Positions 5,945 through 12,711 of a DNA stretch of 14,901 nucleotides are shown in pieces. How positions within the stretch are numbered: the stretch's first letter is position 1; every line of letters begins with the position of its first letter. A program made the position numbers and the translations under genes. The notes beneath the pieces were generated by a model. The model was not told where the DNA came from. It ran no database searches and saw nothing but the letters and a program-made list of their open reading frames with translations. This stretch comes from an uncultured Candidatus Saccharibacteria bacterium (lineage in GTDB: Bacteria; Patescibacteriota; Saccharimonadia; Saccharimonadales; Saccharimonadaceae), in assembly GCA_937976315.1 (NCBI GenBank), contig CALJRR010000058.1, positions 1-14,901 on the forward strand, written 5' to 3'.

Positions 5945-7645
5945 ATGACAAGTAAAGAAGTAAATAGACGCTCACCAGACAATATTACCGGCCCTTGTAG
6001 TCAAGGCGAAATCCTTTCTAACCGTGAATGTCTGGCTAAGGAGTTGGTGGAAACATTTAGCGGAGACCATTTAACTCCGTCGCGCAGATTGGCTGCGAAT
6101 ATTATTATAGAAATGCCAGAAGATATAGAGGGTAGGCGGCGGATTGACTACATTAGGAAGGCTCTTGATGGTGCACCTAAAGAGATTGACCAAGACGTAG
6201 TTATAAGTATATTGGAAGACTATAAGGTCTTACAGGATGCATTTTTATCGTATATTGACGGTGTTGATAAAGATTCACTGGCGGGAAGGGCGCTAAAGCT
6301 TGAGGATAATCAAGTGATCCCTGACGATTTAGATGTAGATGGTGATGGCTACAGTAAGAGCCCGTGGGCTGAAAACCCACCAATTCCGGCGCCACATATT
6401 GATGACTTAATAAAGATGTTCTCAACAAAAGACGAAGGTCAGGGCCTAGGTCTGGAAACCGCGATGATTGCTGGGGCTATAACTCTAGCTAATCTAAAAA
6501 ATACTCCTTATCATAGTGCATTTGCGTATAAATGTGCAGTATTTGCCGAAAACTTTTTAATTCCAGTGTGTAGTATTAGTGGGTTGGATAACTTAGAGTC
6601 CGAGCTGAAAGATGAAATTGACATTATGACGGGGCGTAATATTGGAGATGCTTTATACCGCAAGGATGCCCTGAGTAATGATATCGATTCAACTATGAAT
6701 GAGGTTGATAGGATCGTGTCGTTACATTTTGGAAACAGGCATTCAACCGATTCTGCACGATTTAACTTTGCCATAGGGAACTTTAATGGTGTGCTTTCTG
6801 AAATGCTGGGAGAGTCAAATTTGAAGCCTGCTGTAAAGACTAATTCTTTGCATAGTACGTTTTTTGGATCTGGTACTGTAACTGTAAAAATCTCAAGTGG
6901 GTCAGAATTAGTATTAGGAGTAAGGGCTCGAGGCAAGGGTCGTGGCTCATATTGTAAAAAATTATTACAACTTATAGGTTATTACGATACACATTCTCAG
7001 CCTCTAAAAGATGCGGGAGAATTTCACCCCATTGACCTATACGGTATGACAGTAATTTGTAATGATAATAAACAATTGGCTGATTTATATGTGGATGCTG
7101 TAATTAGAGCTAATAATAGCGGTAAAATTGCTCTGCATCCAGCTCCAGGTCGAAAAAATGAGTGTTTTGTAATTAAGGGTTCTTTAGATTTCCAGGAAAA
7201 GATTCGTCAGAAAATTCTCGATAAAATACCGGACGTTGACATGAGAATGTTTAGTTTTAAAAATAGCGGTAGTGGTTTTACTGACGCAAAGATTACGGGG
7301 TTTTACGAAACGGGTGACGGAATAGTCCTATATGCTCCGTTTGAGTTGCAATTTTCCACACCAGACGCTCGTTTATTAGCTCGGACTAGCAAGAAGGCGG
7401 CTCATTTCTTCTTTAAATTGCGTAAAATCTATGGCGATTTGGTGAGTATGACCGACGAGACGGCTGATGCGGTAATTGATATTTGGCAGCGTAAACAAGA
7501 TTACTTTAATATTCCTGACAACAGCGCTAAAGAGAAGCATCTGACAAACCAGAGTCGTGAGCGTGTACGTGAGTTTAAACGTGCTTACAGGAAGCTAGAG
7601 AAAAGGCGTCGCAAGATGGCTAAAAGGGCTATCATTGGTATATAA
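5945..7645 (+). CDS. RelA/SpoT-like protein with no recognisable hydrolase domain
   Basis: This 566-residue protein has no obvious close relative that I can name. Its middle and C-terminal parts follow the order of long RelA/SpoT homologues. FAENFLIPVCSISGLDNLESEL (near 200-222) resembles the helical linker 'PLA.RLGI..LK.ELED'. GVRARGKGRGSYCKK (325-339) resembles 'R.K...S...K'. DLYGMTV (from D364) resembles 'DL.G.R', with the arginine replaced by threonine. FELQFST (E467) resembles the catalytic 'EIQ.RT'. No HD hydrolase motif is seen in the N-terminal 190 residues. If active it could make (p)ppGpp or modify another nucleotide or RNA. The very basic C-terminus (RAYRKLEKRRRKMAKR) suggests nucleic-acid or ribosome binding. 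The ATG at 5945 is chosen because an upstream TTG lies within the -35 box. Confidence 0.5.
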   Translation: MTSKEVNRRSPDNITGPCSQGEILSNRECLAKELVETFSGDHLTPSRRLAANIIIEMPEDIEGRRRIDYIRKALDGAPKEIDQDVVISILEDYKVLQDAFLSYIDGVDKDSLAGRALKLEDNQVIPDDLDVDGDGYSKSPWAENPPIPAPHIDDLIKMFSTKDEGQGLGLETAMIAGAITLANLKNTPYHSAFAYKCAVFAENFLIPVCSISGLDNLESELKDEIDIMTGRNIGDALYRKDALSNDIDSTMNEVDRIVSLHFGNRHSTDSARFNFAIGNFNGVLSEMLGESNLKPAVKTNSLHSTFFGSGTVTVKISSGSELVLGVRARGKGRGSYCKKLLQLIGYYDTHSQPLKDAGEFHPIDLYGMTVICNDNKQLADLYVDAVIRANNSGKIALHPAPGRKNECFVIKGSLDFQEKIRQKILDKIPDVDMRMFSFKNSGSGFTDAKITGFYETGDGIVLYAPFELQFSTPDARLLARTSKKAAHFFFKLRKIYGDLVSMTDETADAVIDIWQRKQDYFNIPDNSAKEKHLTNQSRERVREFKRAYRKLEKRRRKMAKRAIIGI

Positions 7646-7658
7646 TTATACCAATGAT
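7631..7658. promoter_or_regulatory. Perfect 12-bp inverted repeat over a stop/start junction
   Basis: ATCATTGGTATA (7631-7642) and TATACCAATGAT (7647-7658) are exact reverse complements around TAAT. The element spans the last codons and stop of the RelA/SpoT-like gene and the first start codon of rnhA, and it contains a TATAAT (7641-7646) that would serve as the rnhA -10. There is no T-run behind it, so it is more likely an operator or an mRNA structure than a terminator. Confidence 0.8.
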
Positions 7659-8079
7659 GATCTACTATACTGACGGCTCTGCTTCACCGAATCCTGGTCC
7701 GGGTGGGTTTGCGGTTATTCGTGATCTTCAACCTTATATTTTGGGGTCAGAAGATGGCGATACCACCAATATTCGCATGGAGGGTAAAGCTTTAATTGCG
7801 GCATTGAAAGATGCCAATGGCGCGCCGTGTGTAATTTATTCTGACAGTGAATTTTGGATTAATGTTGTTACCAAATGGGCGCCGGGCTGGGAAAAGCGCG
7901 GCTGGACGAAGAAGGGTGGCGAGATTAAAAATCTGGATATTGTACGCGAACTATACGAACTGTATTCGAATTCTCAAGCTGATTTGCGTTGGGTGCGTGG
8001 CCATGAAGGCGATGAAGGGAATGAACTGGCGGACGAATGGGCTAATCGGGCGCGTGAAGGCGAGAGATTAGCTAAATAA
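7654..8079 (+). CDS. rnhA: Ribonuclease H (type I)
   Basis: The 141-residue protein degrades the RNA strand of RNA-DNA hybrids. All four metal-binding acidic residues are in place: D7 in YYTDGSASPNPG, E43 in RMEGKAL, D64 in IYSDSEF and D127 in GNELADEW. H117 lies in the flexible VRGHEGDEGNE loop. Length is close to the bacterial RNase HI norm. Two consecutive ATG codons start it (7654 and 7657). There is no ribosome site, and a TATAAT lies 8 bases ahead of the first ATG, so the mRNA is probably leaderless. The base composition returns here to the more GC-rich style of the chromosomal genes. Confidence 0.95.
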   Translation: MMIYYTDGSASPNPGPGGFAVIRDLQPYILGSEDGDTTNIRMEGKALIAALKDANGAPCVIYSDSEFWINVVTKWAPGWEKRGWTKKGGEIKNLDIVRELYELYSNSQADLRWVRGHEGDEGNELADEWANRAREGERLAK

Positions 8080-8103
8080 CTGCTAGCGACATCTGATAAA
8101 AAT

Positions 8104-8112
8104 TGCTATACT
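8104..8112 (+). promoter_or_regulatory. Extended -10 promoter of the KwaB-like/helicase pair
   Basis: TGC-TATACT (8104-8112) is an extended -10 element with no good -35 at the expected distance. The initiation point would fall at or within a base or two of the ATG at 8119, implying a leaderless mRNA. Confidence 0.55.
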
Positions 8113-8118
8113 AGAAAA

Positions 8119-9096
8119 ATGGAAGAAGTGAGGGAAACGACTGATATTTTTTTGTGGGCAAATCAAAATGACGCAAAAAAGAATGATTTACAGATAGAGC
8201 TGTTCTTATTTAGCAAAAATTACACGCCATATTTTATGCCGATAAAAGGCGATGTTGAGCAGCAGCTCAGACCGTTATTCTTGTTTGATTATATCAATCA
8301 GGTTAATTTGGGCGCGGGCACTGGATTGAGCGTTCGCGATTATGAATTGAGCGAATCGGAAGATAATGTTTTATTGAGGACTGATTTGGAGAAGGTTGGG
8401 CGAGCTGAAACACTGATTCATTTGATTGAGCATGAACGTCACGACATCGTGGAGTTTTCGGAAACTGAGCACGAGTTTAAGCGAATGAAGGGAATTGTGG
8501 CGCGATTTACCGATCCGAATAATCCTGACGCAATATTCTACACAGTTAAGTTGATTCAGCAAGGTCAGACACTGAAGAGTGCGTTGGCTTGGGAGTTTTC
8601 TGACGGAAAGTTTGGTTCATTTAATGCGGAAGTTGGTTTTAAGGTTCCGGATGATAATCAAGTTTTGATTGTTGGTAAAGATATTTTTGCGTTTAATCCT
8701 GGAAAATTTGAGCGAATGTTTGGCTATGAATATAAAAAGCAGGTGATTGCTGATAAAAAAGTAGCGGAAATTGAGAAGGAATATAAGCTAAGTTTTCCAG
8801 AGGGAATGGATCTTAATGCGTTGGTGAAGGAGCGCAAAAAGACGATTAATAAATTGCAGAAATTGGAGATCGGCGCAGTTAAACAGGAAGATGTTTTGGA
8901 CTATGCTGATGAGATGCAATTGGAATTGATGAGCGATGATAATGGCGCGATTATTATCATGGACGGCAATGATTTGGATATGTTCGTAAATCTCATCAAC
9001 GAGGATTATATCGAGAGCAAAATCACGGGTAAGCGTTACGAAATTAAATCGAAGAAGCTGCTCAGCGAGCCAGAAGGCGAACCGCCACGAGGCTAA
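8119..9096 (+). CDS. DUF4868 / KwaB-like protein
   Basis: The 325-residue protein resembles the DUF4868 family, whose best-known member is KwaB of the Kiwa phage-defence system. Visible family-like segments are VLIVGKDIFAFNPGKFERMFGY (about 180-201), a long charged helical stretch (about 205-265), and the C-terminal LINEDYIESKITGKRYEIKSKK, matching the typical 'L.DDY..S.LTG..Y....K' ending. No transmembrane segment is seen and no KwaA membrane partner lies beside it. Its stop is one base from the start of a PIF1-type helicase, so the two are almost certainly translated together. It may act in defence or in handling DNA ends with the helicase. The family call is fairly sure and the function is inferred. 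Confidence 0.7.
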   Translation: MEEVRETTDIFLWANQNDAKKNDLQIELFLFSKNYTPYFMPIKGDVEQQLRPLFLFDYINQVNLGAGTGLSVRDYELSESEDNVLLRTDLEKVGRAETLIHLIEHERHDIVEFSETEHEFKRMKGIVARFTDPNNPDAIFYTVKLIQQGQTLKSALAWEFSDGKFGSFNAEVGFKVPDDNQVLIVGKDIFAFNPGKFERMFGYEYKKQVIADKKVAEIEKEYKLSFPEGMDLNALVKERKKTINKLQKLEIGAVKQEDVLDYADEMQLELMSDDNGAIIIMDGNDLDMFVNLINEDYIESKITGKRYEIKSKKLLSEPEGEPPRG

Positions 9097-9097
9097 A

Positions 9098-10348
9098 ATG
9101 GATCAAGAATTAGCGCTGGCTATTTTACTGAGCGGTCGGTCAGCGTTGCTGACTGGCGCGGCTGGAACTGGCAAAACTCACCTGTTGAATACTTTTATTG
9201 CGCAGGCGCGAAAACGGGGTAAAAAGGTGTCGGTAACAGCGACAACTGGTCTGGCGGCGACGCATCTTGGTGGCAATACGATTCACAGCTGGAGTGGCAT
9301 TGGTGTGAGCGATCATTTGCCGAACAATTTTTTTGAACGATTGTCAAAAACGCGGCGTGATGTGATTTCTAAGACTGACGTGCTGATTATTGACGAGATT
9401 TCAATGCTTCACGATTTTCGGCTGGATATGATTGATAAAGTTTTACGAACCGTCAGGGAAAATGATCGGCCGTTTGGCGGTATTCAGTTGGTGATGAGTG
9501 GCGATTTTTTCCAATTGCCGCCAGTGAATCGTCCGAACGAGCAGGGCGGCGGATTTGTGGTTTATTCTGATGCTTGGCAAGAACTTCAGCCGGCGGTTTT
9601 ATATTTGGAGCGACAATATCGTCAGAATGATGAGCGGCTTTTGGAGATTCTGACTGCTCTAAGAACTGGCGATGTTAGGCGACGTCACGTTGAGGCGCTG
9701 CTGGCGCGCACGGAAATTGAGCCTCCAGATGGTGATATCACAGAACTGCACACCGTAAATGTTGATGTTGATGATATCAATATTCAAAAACTGGCGGAAT
9801 TACCAGGAGAAGAGCGTTCGTATCAGCAAACGACGACGGGCTCGAAAATTTATGTAGAGAATTTGCAAAGGTCGGTTTTGGCGCCAGAGAATTTAGTGAT
9901 TAAGCTGGGCGCGTTGGTGATGGCGGTTAAAAATTCGCCGCAAAAATTATATGCCAATGGAAGTATCGGCACGGTGGTTGATTTTGAGCCGCTGACGGAA
10001 TATCCGGTTGTTGAGTTTCGAGATGGTCGTCGGGTGACGATGGTGCCGGATGTTTGGGAATTGCGAGACGGAGAGCGTAAACGAGCGAGTATTTCTCAGG
10101 TTCCGTTGCGTTTGGCGTGGGCTATAACAGTTCATAAAAGTCAGGGAATGACGCTTGATGCGGCTAAGATTGACCTGAGAAAGGCGTTTGTCGAAGGTAT
10201 GGGTTATGTGGCTTTGAGTCGCGTGCGAGATCTGGACAATTTGTATCTATACGGAATTAACCGTAGGGCGCTGGAAGTTTCTCCTGACGCGCTGGCAATT
10301 GACGAGGTTTTGAGGCGAGCGAGCAGGGAGTTTGTTGAGAGATATTAA
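9098..10348 (+). CDS. PIF1-family SF1B DNA helicase
   Basis: The 416-residue ATPase carries the PIF1/RecD-type helicase motifs in order: Walker A GAAGTGKT (20-27), motif Ia TATTGLAATHLGG, Walker B LIIDEIS (D99, E100), motif III GDFFQLPP (135-142), the arginine-containing LERQYRQ, then VHKSQG (345-350) and ALSRV with R375 as the probable arginine finger. PIF1 helicases move 5'-3' and unwind G-quadruplexes, R-loops and replication forks. There is no extra C- or N-terminal nuclease domain. The gene starts one base after the KwaB-like stop and ends with tandem stops (TAA TAG) before an intrinsic terminator. RNase H two genes upstream would act on some of the same structures (RNA-DNA hybrids). Confidence 0.93.
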   Translation: MDQELALAILLSGRSALLTGAAGTGKTHLLNTFIAQARKRGKKVSVTATTGLAATHLGGNTIHSWSGIGVSDHLPNNFFERLSKTRRDVISKTDVLIIDEISMLHDFRLDMIDKVLRTVRENDRPFGGIQLVMSGDFFQLPPVNRPNEQGGGFVVYSDAWQELQPAVLYLERQYRQNDERLLEILTALRTGDVRRRHVEALLARTEIEPPDGDITELHTVNVDVDDINIQKLAELPGEERSYQQTTTGSKIYVENLQRSVLAPENLVIKLGALVMAVKNSPQKLYANGSIGTVVDFEPLTEYPVVEFRDGRRVTMVPDVWELRDGERKRASISQVPLRLAWAITVHKSQGMTLDAAKIDLRKAFVEGMGYVALSRVRDLDNLYLYGINRRALEVSPDALAIDEVLRRASREFVERY

Positions 10349-10379
10349 TAGCGTAGACTTACGCCAACCCAACACTAGG

Positions 10380-10408
10380 CTTTTCCACAAAAATGTGGAA
10401 AAGTTTTT
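10380..10408 (+). terminator. Intrinsic terminator after the helicase gene
   Basis: CTTTTCCACA (10380-10389) and TGTGGAAAAG (10394-10403) form a perfect 10-bp stem around AAAA, followed by TTTTT (10404-10408). It ends the KwaB-like/helicase transcript and insulates the division cluster. Confidence 0.93.
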
Positions 10409-10446
10409 ATTTGATGCAAAAATGGGTAAAAAGTCATAAAAAGGGC

Positions 10447-10488
10447 TTGCAAGTGGGTAGCTGTGGGTAGTATAGTGGAGTCAGTGGA
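10447..10488 (+). promoter_or_regulatory. mraZ promoter overlapped by GTGGG operator repeats
   Basis: TTGCAA (10447-10452), 18 bases, then TATAGT (10471-10476) form the mraZ promoter. Within the spacer are GTGGGTAG at 10453-10460 and again at 10463-10470, a ten-base period, which matches the known MraZ binding pattern of GTGGG boxes separated by five bases. Weaker GTGGA boxes follow at 10475 and 10484. Binding there would block RNA polymerase, giving autorepression of the division cluster. Confidence 0.85.
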
Positions 10489-10532
10489 ACGAAAGTTGAT
10501 GGAAAATCACCAACAAAAACAAACATCCACTG
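10482..10532 (+). promoter_or_regulatory. Structured 5' leader of the mraZ mRNA
   Basis: CAGTGGA (10482-10488) pairs exactly with TCCACTG (10526-10532). Inside, GTTGATGG (10495-10502) pairs with TCACCAAC (10507-10514) with one mismatch and one G-T wobble around AAAA. The predicted mRNA start is near 10482-10483, so the transcript would begin with this helix. It leaves the ribosome site at 10556-10564 free. Confidence 0.55.
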
Positions 10533-10568
10533 TAAAAAACAACTAATCTACCACGAAGGAAGGACGAC

Positions 10569-10937
10569 GTGCAGACAGATTACTTTGAGCGTAAGTTGGA
10601 CGACAAGCGACGCTTGACGATTCCGGCTGAGCTCAGGGCAGAATTTGCATCAGGCGTCGTGCTAACTCGCGGGTTTGGTAAATATCTCCACTTGTATCCA
10701 CAGCAAATCTGGGATCGGGAAGTGGAAAGTGCTCTAACGGGAAGTATTCTGGATGAGCGAGTTGCCGACCTGAACGTTAAATTCCGACGAGGTAAAACCG
10801 CATCGGCGCTCGACCAAAAACAAGGACGAGTGACGATTGAGCAGCATTTGCTCGACTACGCTGGAATTGACAGAGAAGTCGTTGCTGTGCGAGCAGGGGA
10901 ATATTTTCGGCTAATAGCGGCCGAGAATGCGGAATAG
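10569..10937 (+). CDS. mraZ: Transcriptional regulator MraZ
   Basis: The 122-residue protein is the DNA-binding regulator that opens the division and cell-wall cluster. It has two AbrB-like halves, each with the expected motif: ERKLDDKRRLTIPAELR (7-23) and QGRVTIEQHLLDYAGI (85-100). Length is slightly below the usual 140-150 residues. The GTG start is supported by AAGGAAGGA at 10556-10564, one of few strong ribosome sites outside the island. The GTGGG boxes in its own promoter indicate autorepression, as known for MraZ in other bacteria. Confidence 0.95.
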   Translation: MQTDYFERKLDDKRRLTIPAELRAEFASGVVLTRGFGKYLHLYPQQIWDREVESALTGSILDERVADLNVKFRRGKTASALDQKQGRVTIEQHLLDYAGIDREVVAVRAGEYFRLIAAENAE

Positions 10938-10971
10938 TAGATTAGCTAAGCACTTTAACAATTAGAAACCT

Positions 10972-11206
10972 CTCGAGATCAACTATCTGGGTATTTGAAA
11001 ATGGCATGTGGCAATTTGCTCCACATTAAAAAAGGCAACGCACCTTCCTCAAACACCTCCCAAAAAAACTCCACCTCACACATAAGTCTCTTTGGAAAAC
11101 ATGGTTGTTACTGACAATCAACAAATTTCCACTCTAAGACAACAAAAACAAACAAAACACAAATACAAAAAAGCCAGAATTAAATATCCAGTTAGGTGAT
11201 CTCGAG
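10972..11206. ncRNA. 235-bp element closed by a 34-position imperfect inverted repeat
   Basis: The 292-base gap between mraZ and rsmH holds no gene. Its core begins with CTCGAGATCA (10972) and ends with the reverse complement TGATCTCGAG (11206). The pairing continues inward over 34 positions (10972-11005 with 11173-11206): 27 Watson-Crick pairs, two differences that would be G-U pairs in plus-strand RNA, and five mismatches. Inside lie ATGTGG/CCACAT (11006-11011/11021-11026), AAGG/CCTT (11032-11035/11043-11046), GTCT plus GGAAA pairing with TTTCC plus AGAC (11086-11098/11126-11140), and an A-rich, nearly G-free tail. It could be a structured RNA, an mRNA processing element or a MITE-like repeat. 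No terminator T-run or target duplication is seen. Confidence 0.45.
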
Positions 11207-11217
11207 CATTATTTCTG

Positions 11218-11223
11218 TATAAT
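11218..11223 (+). promoter_or_regulatory. -10 box of rsmH
   Basis: A consensus TATAAT ends 6 bases before the first ATG of rsmH, so initiation would fall on the start codon itself. No good -35 is visible. It implies an mraZ-independent, leaderless rsmH transcript. Confidence 0.55.
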
Positions 11224-11229
11224 GGAATA

Positions 11230-12150
11230 ATGATGAGTATTAAAGAACATCCACCACAGTCGGAAGAGTCTAAGACAGGCGAACCGATTCATGTTCCCGT
11301 ACTTTTGGAGATAACCCTTAGTAAGCTGCAGCCAGTCGAAGGCGAGTCGTATCTCGACTTGACGGCTGGCTATGGCGGCCATGCCAGGGCATTCTTAAAT
11401 AGGACGGATAATTACTTGAACTCAGTGTTAGTTGACCGCGATGAAAACGCGATTAAAACATTGGGCGATTTGGCTGAAAAAGGCGTAACTTTAATTCACA
11501 AAGATTTTGTGAGCGCAGCGCAAGATTTGGTCAAGCAGGGGCGTAAGTTTGACGTGATTTTGGCTGATTTGGGGGTGTCGTCACCGCAGCTTGACAGAGC
11601 AGAGAGAGGTTTTTCGTTCAGATTTGATGGTCCGCTAGATATGCGGATGGACAATCGGACGGAAATTACAGCGGCAGATATTGTCAATTCGTATTCGGTT
11701 GACGATTTGACGCAGCTGATTATTCGTTACGGCGAGGAAAATCCCGGACGAGCAAGGCGAATTGCGCAGGCAATTGTCAAAGCTCGACCAATTCAGGGAA
11801 CGACTGAGCTGGCTGATCTGATCAAGCAAACCGTTGGTCGCGGTAGCATGAAACATCATCCTGCGACTCGTACCTTTCAGGCGCTACGCATTGAAGTCAA
11901 TCGCGAACTTAAGCTGATTGAAGAACTATTGCCACTTTTGCCACGCTTACTTAATAAGGGTGGGCGAGTAGGAATAATTAGTTTTCATAGCTTGGAAGAT
12001 AGATTGATCAAGCGTTATTTTTCGGAGCAAGCAACGGCTGGCTATGAGGCTGAGCTGATTGTTCCAGAGAAAAAACCGGTGTCTGGAACTGAAGATGTTC
12101 ACAATCCGCGTAGTCGAAGTGCAAAATTTCGATACGCCGTGAAAAAATAA
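11230..12150 (+). CDS. rsmH: 16S rRNA m4C1402 methyltransferase RsmH (MraW)
   Basis: The 306-residue SAM-dependent enzyme methylates N4 of cytidine 1402 in 16S rRNA at the ribosomal P site. Typical motifs are HVPVLL near the N-terminus, the SAM loop DLTAGYGGHA (43-52), D108 and ADLGVSSPQLD (112-122), FDGPLDMRMD, NPGRARRIAQAI, and the C-terminal ISFHSLEDRLIKRYF (from residue 250). Length is normal. The gene begins with two ATG codons (11230, 11233) and has no ribosome site, which fits leaderless translation from the TATAAT just upstream. Its separation from mraZ by 292 bases is unusual, as these genes are normally nearly adjacent. Confidence 0.97.
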   Translation: MMSIKEHPPQSEESKTGEPIHVPVLLEITLSKLQPVEGESYLDLTAGYGGHARAFLNRTDNYLNSVLVDRDENAIKTLGDLAEKGVTLIHKDFVSAAQDLVKQGRKFDVILADLGVSSPQLDRAERGFSFRFDGPLDMRMDNRTEITAADIVNSYSVDDLTQLIIRYGEENPGRARRIAQAIVKARPIQGTTELADLIKQTVGRGSMKHHPATRTFQALRIEVNRELKLIEELLPLLPRLLNKGGRVGIISFHSLEDRLIKRYFSEQATAGYEAELIVPEKKPVSGTEDVHNPRSRSAKFRYAVKK

Positions 12151-12171
12151 AACAAAAAGAAGGAGGCTATT

Positions 12172-12243
12172 ATGCCAATCCACATCAAAGTAGAATTCCA
12201 AAATACAGACAAGGCAGAGGCTGTTTCAGTACGCCGCGGCTAG
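12172..12243 (+). CDS. 23-codon small ORF with a strong ribosome site
   Basis: AGAAGGAGG at 12158-12166 lies five bases ahead of an ATG that opens a 23-residue frame: MPIHIKVEFQNTDKAEAVS then VRRG and TAG. This is a better ribosome site than most genes here possess. The peptide is soluble and has no membrane segment or run of one amino acid. It sits 21 bases after rsmH and 31 bases before a terminator, which could make it a leader peptide for ftsL/ftsI attenuation or a genuine small protein. I do not recognise it. A palindrome TATTCCGGAATA (12253-12264) follows its stop. Confidence 0.5.
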   Translation: MPIHIKVEFQNTDKAEAVSVRRG

Positions 12244-12274
12244 ACTAAAGCGTATTCCGGAATATACCTTAGAA

Positions 12275-12311
12275 AAACCAGCCTGTCTTTAACGGGCGGG
12301 CTGGTTTGTTA
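12275..12311 (+). terminator. Hairpin terminator or attenuator before the ftsL-like gene
   Basis: AAACCAGCCTGTC (12275-12287) pairs with the segment ending GGCTGGTTT (12299-12307) through a 13-bp stem with two G-T wobbles, followed by GTTA. The T-tract is built partly into the stem (GGTTTGTT). It would end rsmH and small-ORF transcripts, so ftsL needs readthrough or its own promoter. Confidence 0.7.
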
Positions 12312-12348
12312 TGCTAAATACAAATATAAACATAAAAGATAGAGACAA

Positions 12349-12690
12349 ATGACAAACACCACCACATTTACTTCACGACGTTCACACGGTCAATTGCGCC
12401 GAAATCAGAATTCTACACGTTTTCAGTCTCAGGTCAAACTTGGTCCTGTTGCTCATACAGTGCTAGTTGCATTGATGATTACAGTACTGGGCTTGATTTA
12501 TCTTACTCAGGCAACCAGGCTTACGGCTTACGGCTATGAAGCTCAGAGTCTGGATACAAAAATCACCGAACTAAGCGCAAAAAAGTCAGAATTGGAAGTG
12601 CAGAATGCACGCTTGACGGCGTTGGAGAAAGTGAAGAATAGCAATGTCGCTTCAGTTATGACGACAACTGAAACGCATTACGCTCAATAG
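12349..12690 (+). CDS. FtsL/DivIC-like septum protein
   Basis: The 113-residue protein has the FtsL layout: a basic cytoplasmic tail (about 1-30), one membrane segment (VAHTVLVALMITVLGLIYL, about 34-52), then an external coiled coil (SLDTKITELSAKKSELEVQNARLTALE, about 67-93). Proteins of this kind bridge the FtsQ/B complex and the septal transpeptidase. Sequence alone cannot separate FtsL from FtsB/DivIC. Its position between rsmH and the FtsI gene argues for FtsL. No ribosome site is seen. A weak TATAAA at 12325-12330 might provide a promoter after the terminator. Confidence 0.75.
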   Translation: MTNTTTFTSRRSHGQLRRNQNSTRFQSQVKLGPVAHTVLVALMITVLGLIYLTQATRLTAYGYEAQSLDTKITELSAKKSELEVQNARLTALEKVKNSNVASVMTTTETHYAQ

Positions 12691-12699
12691 TGATATAAT
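12691..12699 (+). promoter_or_regulatory. Extended -10 promoter of ftsI
   Basis: TGA-TATAAT (12691-12699) starts right after the ftsL-like stop codon and shares the ten-base string GTGATATAAT with the promoter at 5922-5931. The start site would be near 12706, only about six bases before the ATG at 12712. No clear -35 is visible. Confidence 0.55.
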
Positions 12700-12711
12700 A
12701 GGATAAGCAAT

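Noticed and set aside
11006..11032. ATGTGG/CCACAT hairpin as an intrinsic terminator for mraZ
   Set aside because: It is followed by A residues on the plus strand and has no T-run on the correct side on either strand.
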